From contig QUBZ01000010.1 of assembly GCA_014338005.1 (NCBI GenBank), positions 1-64,000 on the forward strand: DNA of 64,000 bases, written 5' to 3'. Below, in pieces: positions 56,950 through 64,000 of this stretch (the first letter of the stretch is position 1; each line of letters opens with the position of its first letter). The position numbers and the translations under genes were made by a program. The notes under the pieces are model-generated. The model had not been told where the DNA came from. It saw only the letters and a list, made by a program, of their open reading frames with translations, and did not search any database. Source of the stretch: Chloroflexota bacterium (GTDB lineage: Bacteria; Chloroflexota; Anaerolineae; Aggregatilineales; Phototrophicaceae).

Positions 56950-59397
56950 ATGGCAACAGGTATCAAGGATTTTTTCAAAATTCAGGACGCAGTACCCGAC
57001 GCGAACGGACTGATCGAACGCCCGTTGATACCGCTGCGCGGCCTGGTGGTTTTCCCCAACGCCGTTATGCCGATTGACGTGCCGACCCCACCGGTTTTAT
57101 CGGCCATTCAGATCGCCCTGCTTAAAAAACAGACCGTGATCGGCGCGGCGCTGCGCGGCCCTGCGCCGTCGTTAATCACGCTGGATGACCTGCATCCCAT
57201 CGGCACGGAAATGGCCGTCGGACACCTGATGCGTCTGCCGGACGACCGCCGCAACGCTCTGGTGCAGGGGCGGCGGCGCGTCCAGATTGTCGAAATCGTC
57301 CAGTCGGCGCTCTACCCGATTGTCCGCGCCAGACTCCTAGACGAAATAAGCGCCCCCCTGGACGAAACACAAGGCATCATGCAGGCCGTCCTGGAGCGTT
57401 TCCAGCGGGCTGCCGAGTTTAACTCATCCATTTCCGAAGATGTGCTGGCCTACGCCCTTGATCTGGCAAACCCCGGCGCGCTGGCCGACCTGGTGGCCGC
57501 CACCCTCACTCTGCCCTTTGATGAACGCCTGCGCCTGCTGGAAACACCCGACGAAAACCAGCGCCTCCAGCACATCGCCGACCTGCTGGGGCAGGAACTC
57601 CAGATGCTGGAACTGAAGGATGAAATCAGCAGCCAGGTTCAGCAGGAAATGGATCGCAGCCAGCGCGAAGTTTACCTGCGCGAGCAGATGCGAATCATCC
57701 AGACCGAACTGGGCGAGCAGGACTTTTTCCAGCAGGAAATCAACGAAGTCCGCGAGTTAATCCTGAAGGCCGAACTGCCGCCGGAAATTCACGACAAGGC
57801 CACCAGGGAGCTTTCGCGGCTGATGATGATGCCGCCGATGGCGCCTGAAGTCGGCATGATCCGCACGTACATTGACTGGTTAACGGCTATTCCCTGGGCT
57901 AAACAGAGCGAGGATAACCTGAACCTGGCAAACGCGGAACGTATCCTCAATGCCGACCACTACGGCCTGCCCAAAGTCAAAGAGCGGATTCTGGAATATA
58001 TCGCCGTCCGCAAGCTGGCGGGCAGCAGGATGAAAAGCCCCATCCTGTGTTTCGTCGGCCCACCCGGCGTCGGCAAAACGTCGCTGGGGCGCAGCATCGC
58101 CAGGGCGCTGGGGCGCGAGTTCGTGCGCGTCAGCCTGGGCGGCGTGCGCGACGAGGCAGAAATTCGCGGCCACCGGCGCACCTACATCGGCGCGCTGCCG
58201 GGACGCATCATCCAGACCATGCGCCGCGCCGGGACGATCAACCCCGTTTTTGTCCTGGACGAAGTGGACAAACTCGGCATGGATTTTCGCGGCGACCCGT
58301 CCAGCGCCCTGCTGGAAGTGCTTGACCCGGAGCAGAACCATGCTTATTCCGACCATTATCTGGAAGTCCCCTACGACCTGTCGAAGGTGCTGTTCATCAC
58401 CACCGCCAACGATCTCGACCCGCTGCCGCCGGCGCTGCTCGACCGCCTAGAAGTCATCGAGTTTTCCGGCTATACAGAAGAAGAAAAAATCGCCATCGCG
58501 CGCCATTTTCTGCTGCCCAACCAGATGGAAGCGCACGGCCTGGCCGGGACAAAACTCACCTTTGAAACCCGCGCCCTGCAAGAGATCATCCGCAGCTACA
58601 CCTACGAGGGCGGCGTCCGCAATCTGAACCGCGAGATCGCCAATATCGCGCGCAAGGTGGCGCGCCGCGTGGCCGAAAACAAACCCATTCCCCGGCGCAT
58701 CACTGCCGCCCGGCTGATGGATTACCTGGGGCCGCCGATTTACACCCACCAGTTTGCCAACCAGGAAGATGCCGTCGGCCTGGCGACCGGGCTAGTCTGG
58801 TCTTACGACGGCGGCGACATTTCCGTAATCGAAGTCGCCATCCTTCCCGGCAAGGGCAACCTCACCCTCACCGGTCAGCTTGGAGAGGTCATGCAGGAGT
58901 CGGCGCAGACGGCGCTCAGCTACGTGCGCTCCAGGGCGTCCGATTTTGATCTGCCGCATGACGATTTTGAAAATTACGACGTACACGTGCATCTGCCGGA
59001 GGGCGCAGTGCCAAAAGATGGCCCCTCCGCCGGCATCACCCTGGCAGCAGCAATTCTATCGGCCTTTACCGAATGTAAAATTCGCAGCAGTTTCGCCATG
59101 ACCGGCGAAATCACCCTGCGCGGCAAGGTGCTGCCGGTTGGCGGCATCAAAGAAAAGGTGCTGGCTGCCCGGCGCGCGCACATCCCCAATGTCATCCTGT
59201 CGTCCCAGAACAAAAAAGACCTGGTGGACATCCCGCCGGAGGCGCTTAAAGACCTGACATTCTACTTTGTAGATGACATGCAGCAGGTGCTTGACCGGGT
59301 GCTGCTGCCACCGCCGCCGGAAGGTCGCCGGCGCGACGCCGAACGGCAGGAAAACGAAAAATCGGAGGAGGCGCTTGAAGCCGCCGGCGAACCATGA
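56950..59397 (+). CDS. lon: ATP-dependent protease Lon
   Basis: An 815-residue protein of the usual length. N-terminal substrate domain (RPLIPLRGLVVFPNAVMPIDV), coiled coil (SQREVYLREQMRIIQTELGE), AAA+ module with Walker A GPPGVGKTS (370-378), Walker B VFVLDEVDKLG, sensor and arginine residues (PPALLDRLEVIEFSGYTEEEK), then the protease domain with PKDGPSAGIT (catalytic Ser693) and GGIKEKVLAA (Lys736 by alignment). All essential residues are intact. It degrades damaged and regulatory proteins. There is no strong ribosome-binding site before ATG 56950. The next gene overlaps it as ATGA. Confidence 0.97.
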   Translation: MATGIKDFFKIQDAVPDANGLIERPLIPLRGLVVFPNAVMPIDVPTPPVLSAIQIALLKKQTVIGAALRGPAPSLITLDDLHPIGTEMAVGHLMRLPDDRRNALVQGRRRVQIVEIVQSALYPIVRARLLDEISAPLDETQGIMQAVLERFQRAAEFNSSISEDVLAYALDLANPGALADLVAATLTLPFDERLRLLETPDENQRLQHIADLLGQELQMLELKDEISSQVQQEMDRSQREVYLREQMRIIQTELGEQDFFQQEINEVRELILKAELPPEIHDKATRELSRLMMMPPMAPEVGMIRTYIDWLTAIPWAKQSEDNLNLANAERILNADHYGLPKVKERILEYIAVRKLAGSRMKSPILCFVGPPGVGKTSLGRSIARALGREFVRVSLGGVRDEAEIRGHRRTYIGALPGRIIQTMRRAGTINPVFVLDEVDKLGMDFRGDPSSALLEVLDPEQNHAYSDHYLEVPYDLSKVLFITTANDLDPLPPALLDRLEVIEFSGYTEEEKIAIARHFLLPNQMEAHGLAGTKLTFETRALQEIIRSYTYEGGVRNLNREIANIARKVARRVAENKPIPRRITAARLMDYLGPPIYTHQFANQEDAVGLATGLVWSYDGGDISVIEVAILPGKGNLTLTGQLGEVMQESAQTALSYVRSRASDFDLPHDDFENYDVHVHLPEGAVPKDGPSAGITLAAAILSAFTECKIRSSFAMTGEITLRGKVLPVGGIKEKVLAARRAHIPNVILSSQNKKDLVDIPPEALKDLTFYFVDDMQQVLDRVLLPPPPEGRRRDAERQENEKSEEALEAAGEP

Positions 59398-60821
59398 ACG
59401 ACGCCGATGATCTGACCAACTGGCTCCGCAGCGGGCGCAGCGCCGAATTGGACTGGTTAGACGCTCAAACCCCGGTCGAAACGCTGGCCGCCCACCTGGC
59501 GGCGATGGCGAACAGCCGGGGCGGTACGCTGCTGCTGGGCATCGGTGCGGGTGAGACGGTTTCCGGCGTGGACGATGCGGCAGATACCCTCGACCGGCTG
59601 CTTCAGGCGGCGCTTTCGCTGGACCCGCCGCTGATAATCCCCCTGCCGGAAAAACGCAGCGCCGGGGACAAAACCGTCCTGGTCGTCCGCGTGCCGCCGG
59701 GGATGCCCCACATTTACGCCGCCGGTGGGCGCTACCTGCGCCGCCAGGAAGCCGCCAATGCCCCCATTTCATCCCGCGAGCTGCGGCTGCTCATCATGCA
59801 GCGCGCCGAAACCAGCTTTGAAACCGAAGTCGCGCGCGGGGCCGGCCTGGGTGATATTGACTGGAACAAGGCCAAAATGTACGTGGCCGGGTTAAGCGGC
59901 ATGGGCGAAACCAGCGTCGAAAAAGTCCTCCTCAAACGCGGCTGTCTGGTCGAACACGACGGCGTGCTGCGCCCTACCCATGCCGGCATTCTGCTTTTTG
60001 GCAAAGACCCGCAGCGGCATCTTCGCGGCGCGGACATCACCGCCGCGCGTTTCGCCGGCGACACCATGAGCGACCGTTTCAGCCGCCAGGACATCCTCGG
60101 CACGCTGCCCGATCAAATCCGCCGGGCGGAGATGTTTTTGATTGACCACCTCCGCAAGGGCGTTCAACTGGGCCAGACGATGGCGCGCGACGAACAGTTC
60201 GAGTACCCGCTGGAAGCGGCGCGCGAGCTGGTGGTGAACGCCGTCGCCCACCGTGATTATCAGATCAGCGGTGACGGCATTCGCCTGTTCCTGTTCAGCA
60301 ACCGGATGGAAGTCATCAGCCCCGGCGCGCTGCCCGGCCCCGTCACCATTGATAACATCAAAGACGAGCGTTTTTCGCGCAATCCCGTCATTGTGCAGGT
60401 GCTTTCCGACATGGGTTTCATCGAACGGCTGGGTTACGGCGTTGACCGCGTGATTGACCTGATGCGGCAGAAGCAGCTCCGCGCGCCCCAGTTCGAGGAA
60501 CGCGCCGGCACTTTCCGCGTCGCGCTTTACAACGAGCCGGTGCCGACTGCCCTGGAAACCCCGCCGCCCGCACCGGCCATTACCTTCAAAGGCACTTACC
60601 AGGGCTTAGAAATCAACCCGCGCCAGGAAATCGCGCTGGTTTACCTGCACGAAAACGCCCGCATCACCAACAGCGACCTGCAAAACCTCTGCCCGGATGT
60701 TCACCCGGAGACGATTCGCCGCGACCTGGCCGATCTGGTCGCCAAAAATATCCTGCGTAAGATGGGGCAGAAACGCGGCTCGTATTACGTCCTTCAACAG
60801 ACGGTGGCGGAGGAAACCTGA
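59394..60821 (+). CDS. Schlafen AlbA_2 / HATPase_c_4 putative regulator
   Basis: A 475-residue protein. The N-terminal AlbA_2 domain (5-125) has SAELDWLDAQTPVETLAAHLAAMANSRGGTLLLGIG. A middle region (FETEVARGAG, ILLFGKDPQRHLRGADI) is typical of the family. The C-terminal HATPase_c_4 part includes YPLEAARELVVNAVAHRDYQ and RLFLFSNRMEVISPG. The end (about 400-475) is a winged helix (ALVYLHENARITNSDLQNLC, ETIRRDLADLVAKNILRK). Such proteins are often annotated as RecG-like helicases in error; they are probably ATP-binding transcriptional regulators. ATGA overlap with lon suggests matched expression. Confidence 0.85.
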   Translation: MNDADDLTNWLRSGRSAELDWLDAQTPVETLAAHLAAMANSRGGTLLLGIGAGETVSGVDDAADTLDRLLQAALSLDPPLIIPLPEKRSAGDKTVLVVRVPPGMPHIYAAGGRYLRRQEAANAPISSRELRLLIMQRAETSFETEVARGAGLGDIDWNKAKMYVAGLSGMGETSVEKVLLKRGCLVEHDGVLRPTHAGILLFGKDPQRHLRGADITAARFAGDTMSDRFSRQDILGTLPDQIRRAEMFLIDHLRKGVQLGQTMARDEQFEYPLEAARELVVNAVAHRDYQISGDGIRLFLFSNRMEVISPGALPGPVTIDNIKDERFSRNPVIVQVLSDMGFIERLGYGVDRVIDLMRQKQLRAPQFEERAGTFRVALYNEPVPTALETPPPAPAITFKGTYQGLEINPRQEIALVYLHENARITNSDLQNLCPDVHPETIRRDLADLVAKNILRKMGQKRGSYYVLQQTVAEET

Positions 60822-60822
60822 T

Positions 60823-62040
60823 ATGGCGCGCTGGTTGGTACTGCTCGTTTTGCTTCTGGCCGGCTGCAATCTTTCACAGCAGCCGGCAACTCCCCAGGCA
60901 CTTCCCACCCTGGATACGCGCCTCTCGTGCGAACAGATCGTCAATGTGGCGGTCGAAACCGCCGGCTCGGCCTGCAATACCCTGGGACGCAACCAGGTCT
61001 GCTACGGCCACCGGCTGGTGCAGGTGGAGTTCCAGGAGGCCGCCGGGGCCGCTTTCGGCGCGCCGGGCGACATCGCCGACCTGCTGGCGGTGCGGCAGAT
61101 CAGCGCCTCGGCCTTCGACTCAACCCAGGTCGCCTGGGGCATCGCGCTGGTGAAGGCGCAGGCTAATATCCCGGACACGCTGCCGGGGCAGAACGTCACC
61201 TTTTTGCTGTTCGGCGAGACTGCACTGGACGCCCTCGCGCCCCGGCTGACGGCGGTGCGCCTGGAAACCCGCCCCGGCCCAACCTCCTGCGTCGAAGCGC
61301 CATCGGCCATGCTGGTGCAAACGCCCGCCGGGACGCAGGTCACGCTCACGCTCAACGGCGCGACACTCACGCTTGGCTCGACGCTTTATCTGACGGCAGC
61401 CCGCAGCGACCAGCTTATCGTCGCCACCATCGAGGGTTCAGCAGTCGTCAGCGCCTTTAATACCACCCGCGTGGTGCTGCCCGGCGCGCTGGTTCGGCTG
61501 CCGCTTGGCGGGGCCTCGGAGCTGGAAGTCACCGGGCCGCCATCCGAACCGGAGCCGTTCGACGCCGAAGCCATCCGCCGCGCGCCGCTTTCGCTGCTGG
61601 ATGCCCCCGTGACCATCCCGCCGCCGATCAGCGCCACCTCGCCGTCGCGCCTGCTGGCGACCGAAACGCTCGGCGTACCGTTCAGCCCACAGCTCCCAAC
61701 CGCTGCGCCCTGCCTGCCGCGCGCCGACTGGACGGCCACCTACACCATCCAGCGCGGCGATACGCTGTTCAGCATCGCCCGGCTTTTTAATATTCCGGTC
61801 GCCGAACTCCAGCAGGCCAACTGCATCGCCAATCCCAATCTGATCCAGGCCGGGCAGGTGCTGCGCGTGCCGTTTGCCCTGGGGCAGCCAACCCTGCCGC
61901 CGACGTTCACGCCCTTCCCAACGCTGACGCTTACGCCGTTCCCGACGTTCACGCCCGCGCCGACCCATACACCGCTGCCGTTCGATAATGATAACCGGGA
62001 CGACGATAAACCTATCGTAACCGACGAGCCGATTCGTTAA
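60823..62040 (+). CDS. Lipoprotein with FecR-like and LysM domains
   Basis: A 405-residue protein. ATG 60823 lies nine bases after GGAGG and starts a lipoprotein signal (MARWLVLLVLLLAGCNLS); the longer frame to 60697 is a shadow. The central part (about 165-225) resembles FecR: MLVQTPAGTQVTLTLNGATLTLGSTLYLTA and VVSAFNTTRVVLPGALVRLPL. Near residues 300-350 one LysM repeat binds peptidoglycan or chitin-type glycans: YTIQRGDTLFSIARLFNIP, then NPNLIQAGQVLRVP. A TP-rich stretch and an acidic tail follow. Probably a wall-associated surface protein, one base after the AlbA_2 gene. Confidence 0.85.
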   Translation: MARWLVLLVLLLAGCNLSQQPATPQALPTLDTRLSCEQIVNVAVETAGSACNTLGRNQVCYGHRLVQVEFQEAAGAAFGAPGDIADLLAVRQISASAFDSTQVAWGIALVKAQANIPDTLPGQNVTFLLFGETALDALAPRLTAVRLETRPGPTSCVEAPSAMLVQTPAGTQVTLTLNGATLTLGSTLYLTAARSDQLIVATIEGSAVVSAFNTTRVVLPGALVRLPLGGASELEVTGPPSEPEPFDAEAIRRAPLSLLDAPVTIPPPISATSPSRLLATETLGVPFSPQLPTAAPCLPRADWTATYTIQRGDTLFSIARLFNIPVAELQQANCIANPNLIQAGQVLRVPFALGQPTLPPTFTPFPTLTLTPFPTFTPAPTHTPLPFDNDNRDDDKPIVTDEPIR

Positions 62041-62133
62041 ATCCGGCGGCTGATCGTCGGTTTCCCGTTCGGTTAACGCCGGTTAATCGCGGTATGCTCG
62101 CCGGTTGATCCGATAACATCAGGATGTAATGTT

Positions 62134-63672
62134 ATGCGTCGTTTGTATTTTTTATTCCTGCTCGTGGCGGCCTCCTGCCAGGCTTTAACGGCTCCATCGC
62201 CCACGCCGACGGCGACGCCGACCGAAACGCCCACCATCACGCCGACCGCTTCGCATACACCCATGCCGACGCCCGAACCGCCCACGCCGACGGCGACGAC
62301 CACCCCGACGCAGACGCCCACCCCCACCATCACGCCGACCCCGACGCTGACGCCCACGCCGTCCATCACGCCTTTACCAGCAGCCGGCTTCGTCTTTGAT
62401 AACTGGGCATTGGTCAACCTGCCGCCGGATGTCCTGACGCTGCTGGAAAACCCGGTTATCGCCTTCATCAACACCAACGACCGGGACGGCGTTGGCGATG
62501 CGCGCACTCCACAGCCGGCCACCAATATCCAGACCTTGTATTTCGTGCCGCCGACCAACTCCGCCGGGCGTATTGCCATCCAGCAGATGGCCGCTTCGAC
62601 CGGACGGCAGGTTTATCTGGCGCCCAATGGCCGCGCGGTGGCCTATTTTGTGGAGGGGACGAACGCCCAGTCCACCGGCCTGTATGTGCTGGATGTTGAA
62701 AGCGGCATCAGCGGGCGCATCCTGCCGCTGCCGTCGCTGGTGCAGCGCGGCAAGGTCAGCGAGCCGGTCTGGTCGCCGGATGGCGCGCGGCTGGCGATTG
62801 CCCTGGCGACCGGCTACAGCATGGACATCTTTGCCATCGGGCGTGACGGCACTAACCCGACCAACCTGACCGCCGGCGGCGCTTACGATTTCTGGCCGGC
62901 CTGGTCGCCCGATGGCCGCTATCTGCTGTTCGTCTCCGACCGCGCCCGCTGCCCAAGCTGGATTCCCGGTGACCCCGACGCCTGCGACGCGCTGACAACC
63001 CCGCCGCCCAACGGCGGTAATCCGTTTGTTCTGAACGTGGATACCGGCCAGGTTACGCAGGTATCCGACCAGTGGGTGACCGAGCCGCCCCGCTGGCTGA
63101 ACAACCGCCAGATTACTTTCGCCAGCGGCGACCCCACCCTGGGCGAACCGGAGCGCACACTCTGGATAGCCGACATCGTGACCACCCAGGCGCGCCAGGT
63201 TCGGCTGGCCGACGGCTCCGACAGCCCAATTCGTCTCTCCGAATCCTGGACGGCAGACGGCAGCGCCGTCGTGTACCAGAGCGCCGGCGATACCATCGAG
63301 ATCATCGCCGTCAGCGTCAACGGCACGCTGCTGGGCCGCACCAGCGAACTGACTTTTGCCCGTTTTGGCATGGCTGCCGACTGGTCACCGGACGGGTCGC
63401 GCCTTGCTATCGGCGGCGCGGGCGGCCAGTGTCCGAACGGCATTGCCGTTTTCGACCGCCAGATTGCTTTCGTCGGGCGGCGGCTGCCCCCGCCCAGCAT
63501 GTGCGAGCCGGTTTATTCGCCCGACGGCGTTTTTCTGGCTTTTACCGGCGTTGTCCCCAACGTGGATGGGCGCGTGGATGTTTATGTCGCCAACCCCAAT
63601 GGGGCCAGCGCCGTCAACCTCACCGGCAGCCTGCGCGGCACGATCACGCTGCTTGGCTGGGTGGGCGGATGA
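62134..63672 (+). CDS. Lipoprotein with TP-rich stalk and TolB-like beta-propeller
   Basis: A 512-residue protein, ATG after AGGAT. Lipoprotein signal [12 protein letters not shown], then a low-complexity stalk of about 70 residues (repeats such as TPTPTIT). The remainder is a WD40-like (PD40/TolB) beta-propeller with SPDG blades: [47 protein letters not shown] and [12 protein letters not shown]. Each blade ends in a polar turn. Function in Chloroflexota is unknown; such proteins may bind peptides or surface polymers. Confidence 0.88.
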   Translation: MRRLYFLFLLVAASCQALTAPSPTPTATPTETPTITPTASHTPMPTPEPPTPTATTTPTQTPTPTITPTPTLTPTPSITPLPAAGFVFDNWALVNLPPDVLTLLENPVIAFINTNDRDGVGDARTPQPATNIQTLYFVPPTNSAGRIAIQQMAASTGRQVYLAPNGRAVAYFVEGTNAQSTGLYVLDVESGISGRILPLPSLVQRGKVSEPVWSPDGARLAIALATGYSMDIFAIGRDGTNPTNLTAGGAYDFWPAWSPDGRYLLFVSDRARCPSWIPGDPDACDALTTPPPNGGNPFVLNVDTGQVTQVSDQWVTEPPRWLNNRQITFASGDPTLGEPERTLWIADIVTTQARQVRLADGSDSPIRLSESWTADGSAVVYQSAGDTIEIIAVSVNGTLLGRTSELTFARFGMAADWSPDGSRLAIGGAGGQCPNGIAVFDRQIAFVGRRLPPPSMCEPVYSPDGVFLAFTGVVPNVDGRVDVYVANPNGASAVNLTGSLRGTITLLGWVGG

Positions 63673-63713
63673 TGGTATAAACCGGGGATGATAAGCTGCT
63701 AGAGAGGAAGGGA

Positions 63714-64000
63714 ATGCGCCCGGTGTCAACAGATGCCCAGCAGAAGAACGAAACCCTCAAAAATATCATCAAACGCGCGACAATTGACACGCGCTATACC
63801 TATCGCGCCGATGATCTGATCGAAGACAAAATCCGCTTTATGGCAGCCAGCTGCCAGGCAGTATTGGACGTGGGCAAATCATCTCGCCAACGTTACAGCT
63901 ACTTTAAACCCGGCCAGATCAAAACATTAGACATCAACCAGTACGATGATTACCCCGACATCGTAGATGACTTGTGCGATCTGCGCTGTGTTACGCCGGG
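63714..64000 (+). CDS. Class I SAM-dependent methyltransferase, N-terminal part (3' partial)
   Basis: ATG 63714 follows GAGGAAGG; the frame stays open for 95 codons to the window end. The translation includes KIRFMAASCQAVLDVGKSSR and IKTLDINQYDDYPDIVDDLC, which match strand 1 of a methyltransferase (VLDVG) and the acidic end of strand 2 (TLDIN). The base composition is lower in GC than upstream genes. Related proteins often occur in glycan-modification clusters. Substrate unknown. Confidence 0.8.
   Translation, partial: MRPVSTDAQQKNETLKNIIKRATIDTRYTYRADDLIEDKIRFMAASCQAVLDVGKSSRQRYSYFKPGQIKTLDINQYDDYPDIVDDLCDLRCVTP

Noticed and set aside
59394-60821. RecG-type helicase
   Set aside because: No helicase motifs (no Walker A or DEAD-type box); the AlbA_2 and HATPase_c_4 pattern explains the usual misnaming.
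62194-62380. Repetitive DNA resembling a tandem array
   Set aside because: It encodes the TP-rich stalk of the beta-propeller lipoprotein; units are irregular and codon-based, without CRISPR-like spacers.

Overview
The window reads as chromosomal DNA of a GC-rich member of the Chloroflexota, most likely an Anaerolineae-type lineage. This is an inference from three things: Thr-Pro-rich (TPTPTP) linkers in many exported proteins; a split Tad pilus system with no outer-membrane secretin in view; and a large set of multi-spanning GT-C glycosyltransferase-like proteins. No rRNA, tRNA, CRISPR array, transposase or phage gene was seen. Genes are tightly packed, commonly with ATGA, TTGA or TGATG stop/start overlaps, so most of the sequence is organised in long operons.

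Layout. 1-4.7 kb (+): the end of a sulfite-oxidase-like molybdoenzyme, a Tat-exported protein resembling an L,D-transpeptidase that has lost its catalytic motif, a CcdA-TlpA fusion, a second TlpA-type thioredoxin and a DUF2085 membrane protein. 4.7-10.8 kb (-): three Tad minor pseudopilin genes, namely a TadE, a VWA-bearing TadG and a very large TadE with duplicated C-terminal domains. 11.1-15.9 kb (-): a PspA/IM30 protein, a GAF-rich histidine kinase and an OmpR-type regulator in one operon, plus a second regulator whose phospho-acceptor Asp is Ser. 16-36.5 kb (-): a surface-glycan locus with about ten large GT-C/YfhO-like membrane proteins, an O-antigen-ligase/TPR protein, a polyprenyl-phosphate sugar-1-phosphate transferase and a small DUF4177-like protein. 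Short palindromic GC-rich elements lie in and between these genes, and three of them appear to be translated.

36.6-42.7 kb: a zinc-ribbon coiled-coil protein and a NACHT-like NTPase with HEAT repeats (+), then a pgeF-yggS-yggT-DUF167-lipoprotein operon (-). 43-51.2 kb (+): a NarL-type response regulator, a DegS-like kinase and the Tad motor genes (cpaB, receiver-bearing cpaE, cpaF, tadB, tadC), with hairpins and candidate promoters between segments. 51.2-52.6 kb (+): comF and a long-form hibernation factor. 52.6-56.8 kb (-): two family-2 glycosyltransferases, an orphan PhnD-like binding lipoprotein and a surface protein with two TPNxDG motifs. 56.9-64 kb (+): Lon protease, a translationally coupled Schlafen-AlbA_2/HATPase protein, a FecR-like/LysM lipoprotein, a beta-propeller lipoprotein and the start of a methyltransferase gene cut by the window edge.

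How the parts fit. Most of the window concerns the cell envelope: building and assembling surface glycan, exporting and displaying Tad pili (with the NarL/DegS pair and the CpaE receiver as likely control points), thiol-disulfide chemistry outside the membrane, and envelope-stress sensing (PspA-kinase-regulator). Lon, the hibernation factor and YggS/PgeF are housekeeping or stress functions. All functions are read from motifs and context; no database search was run.
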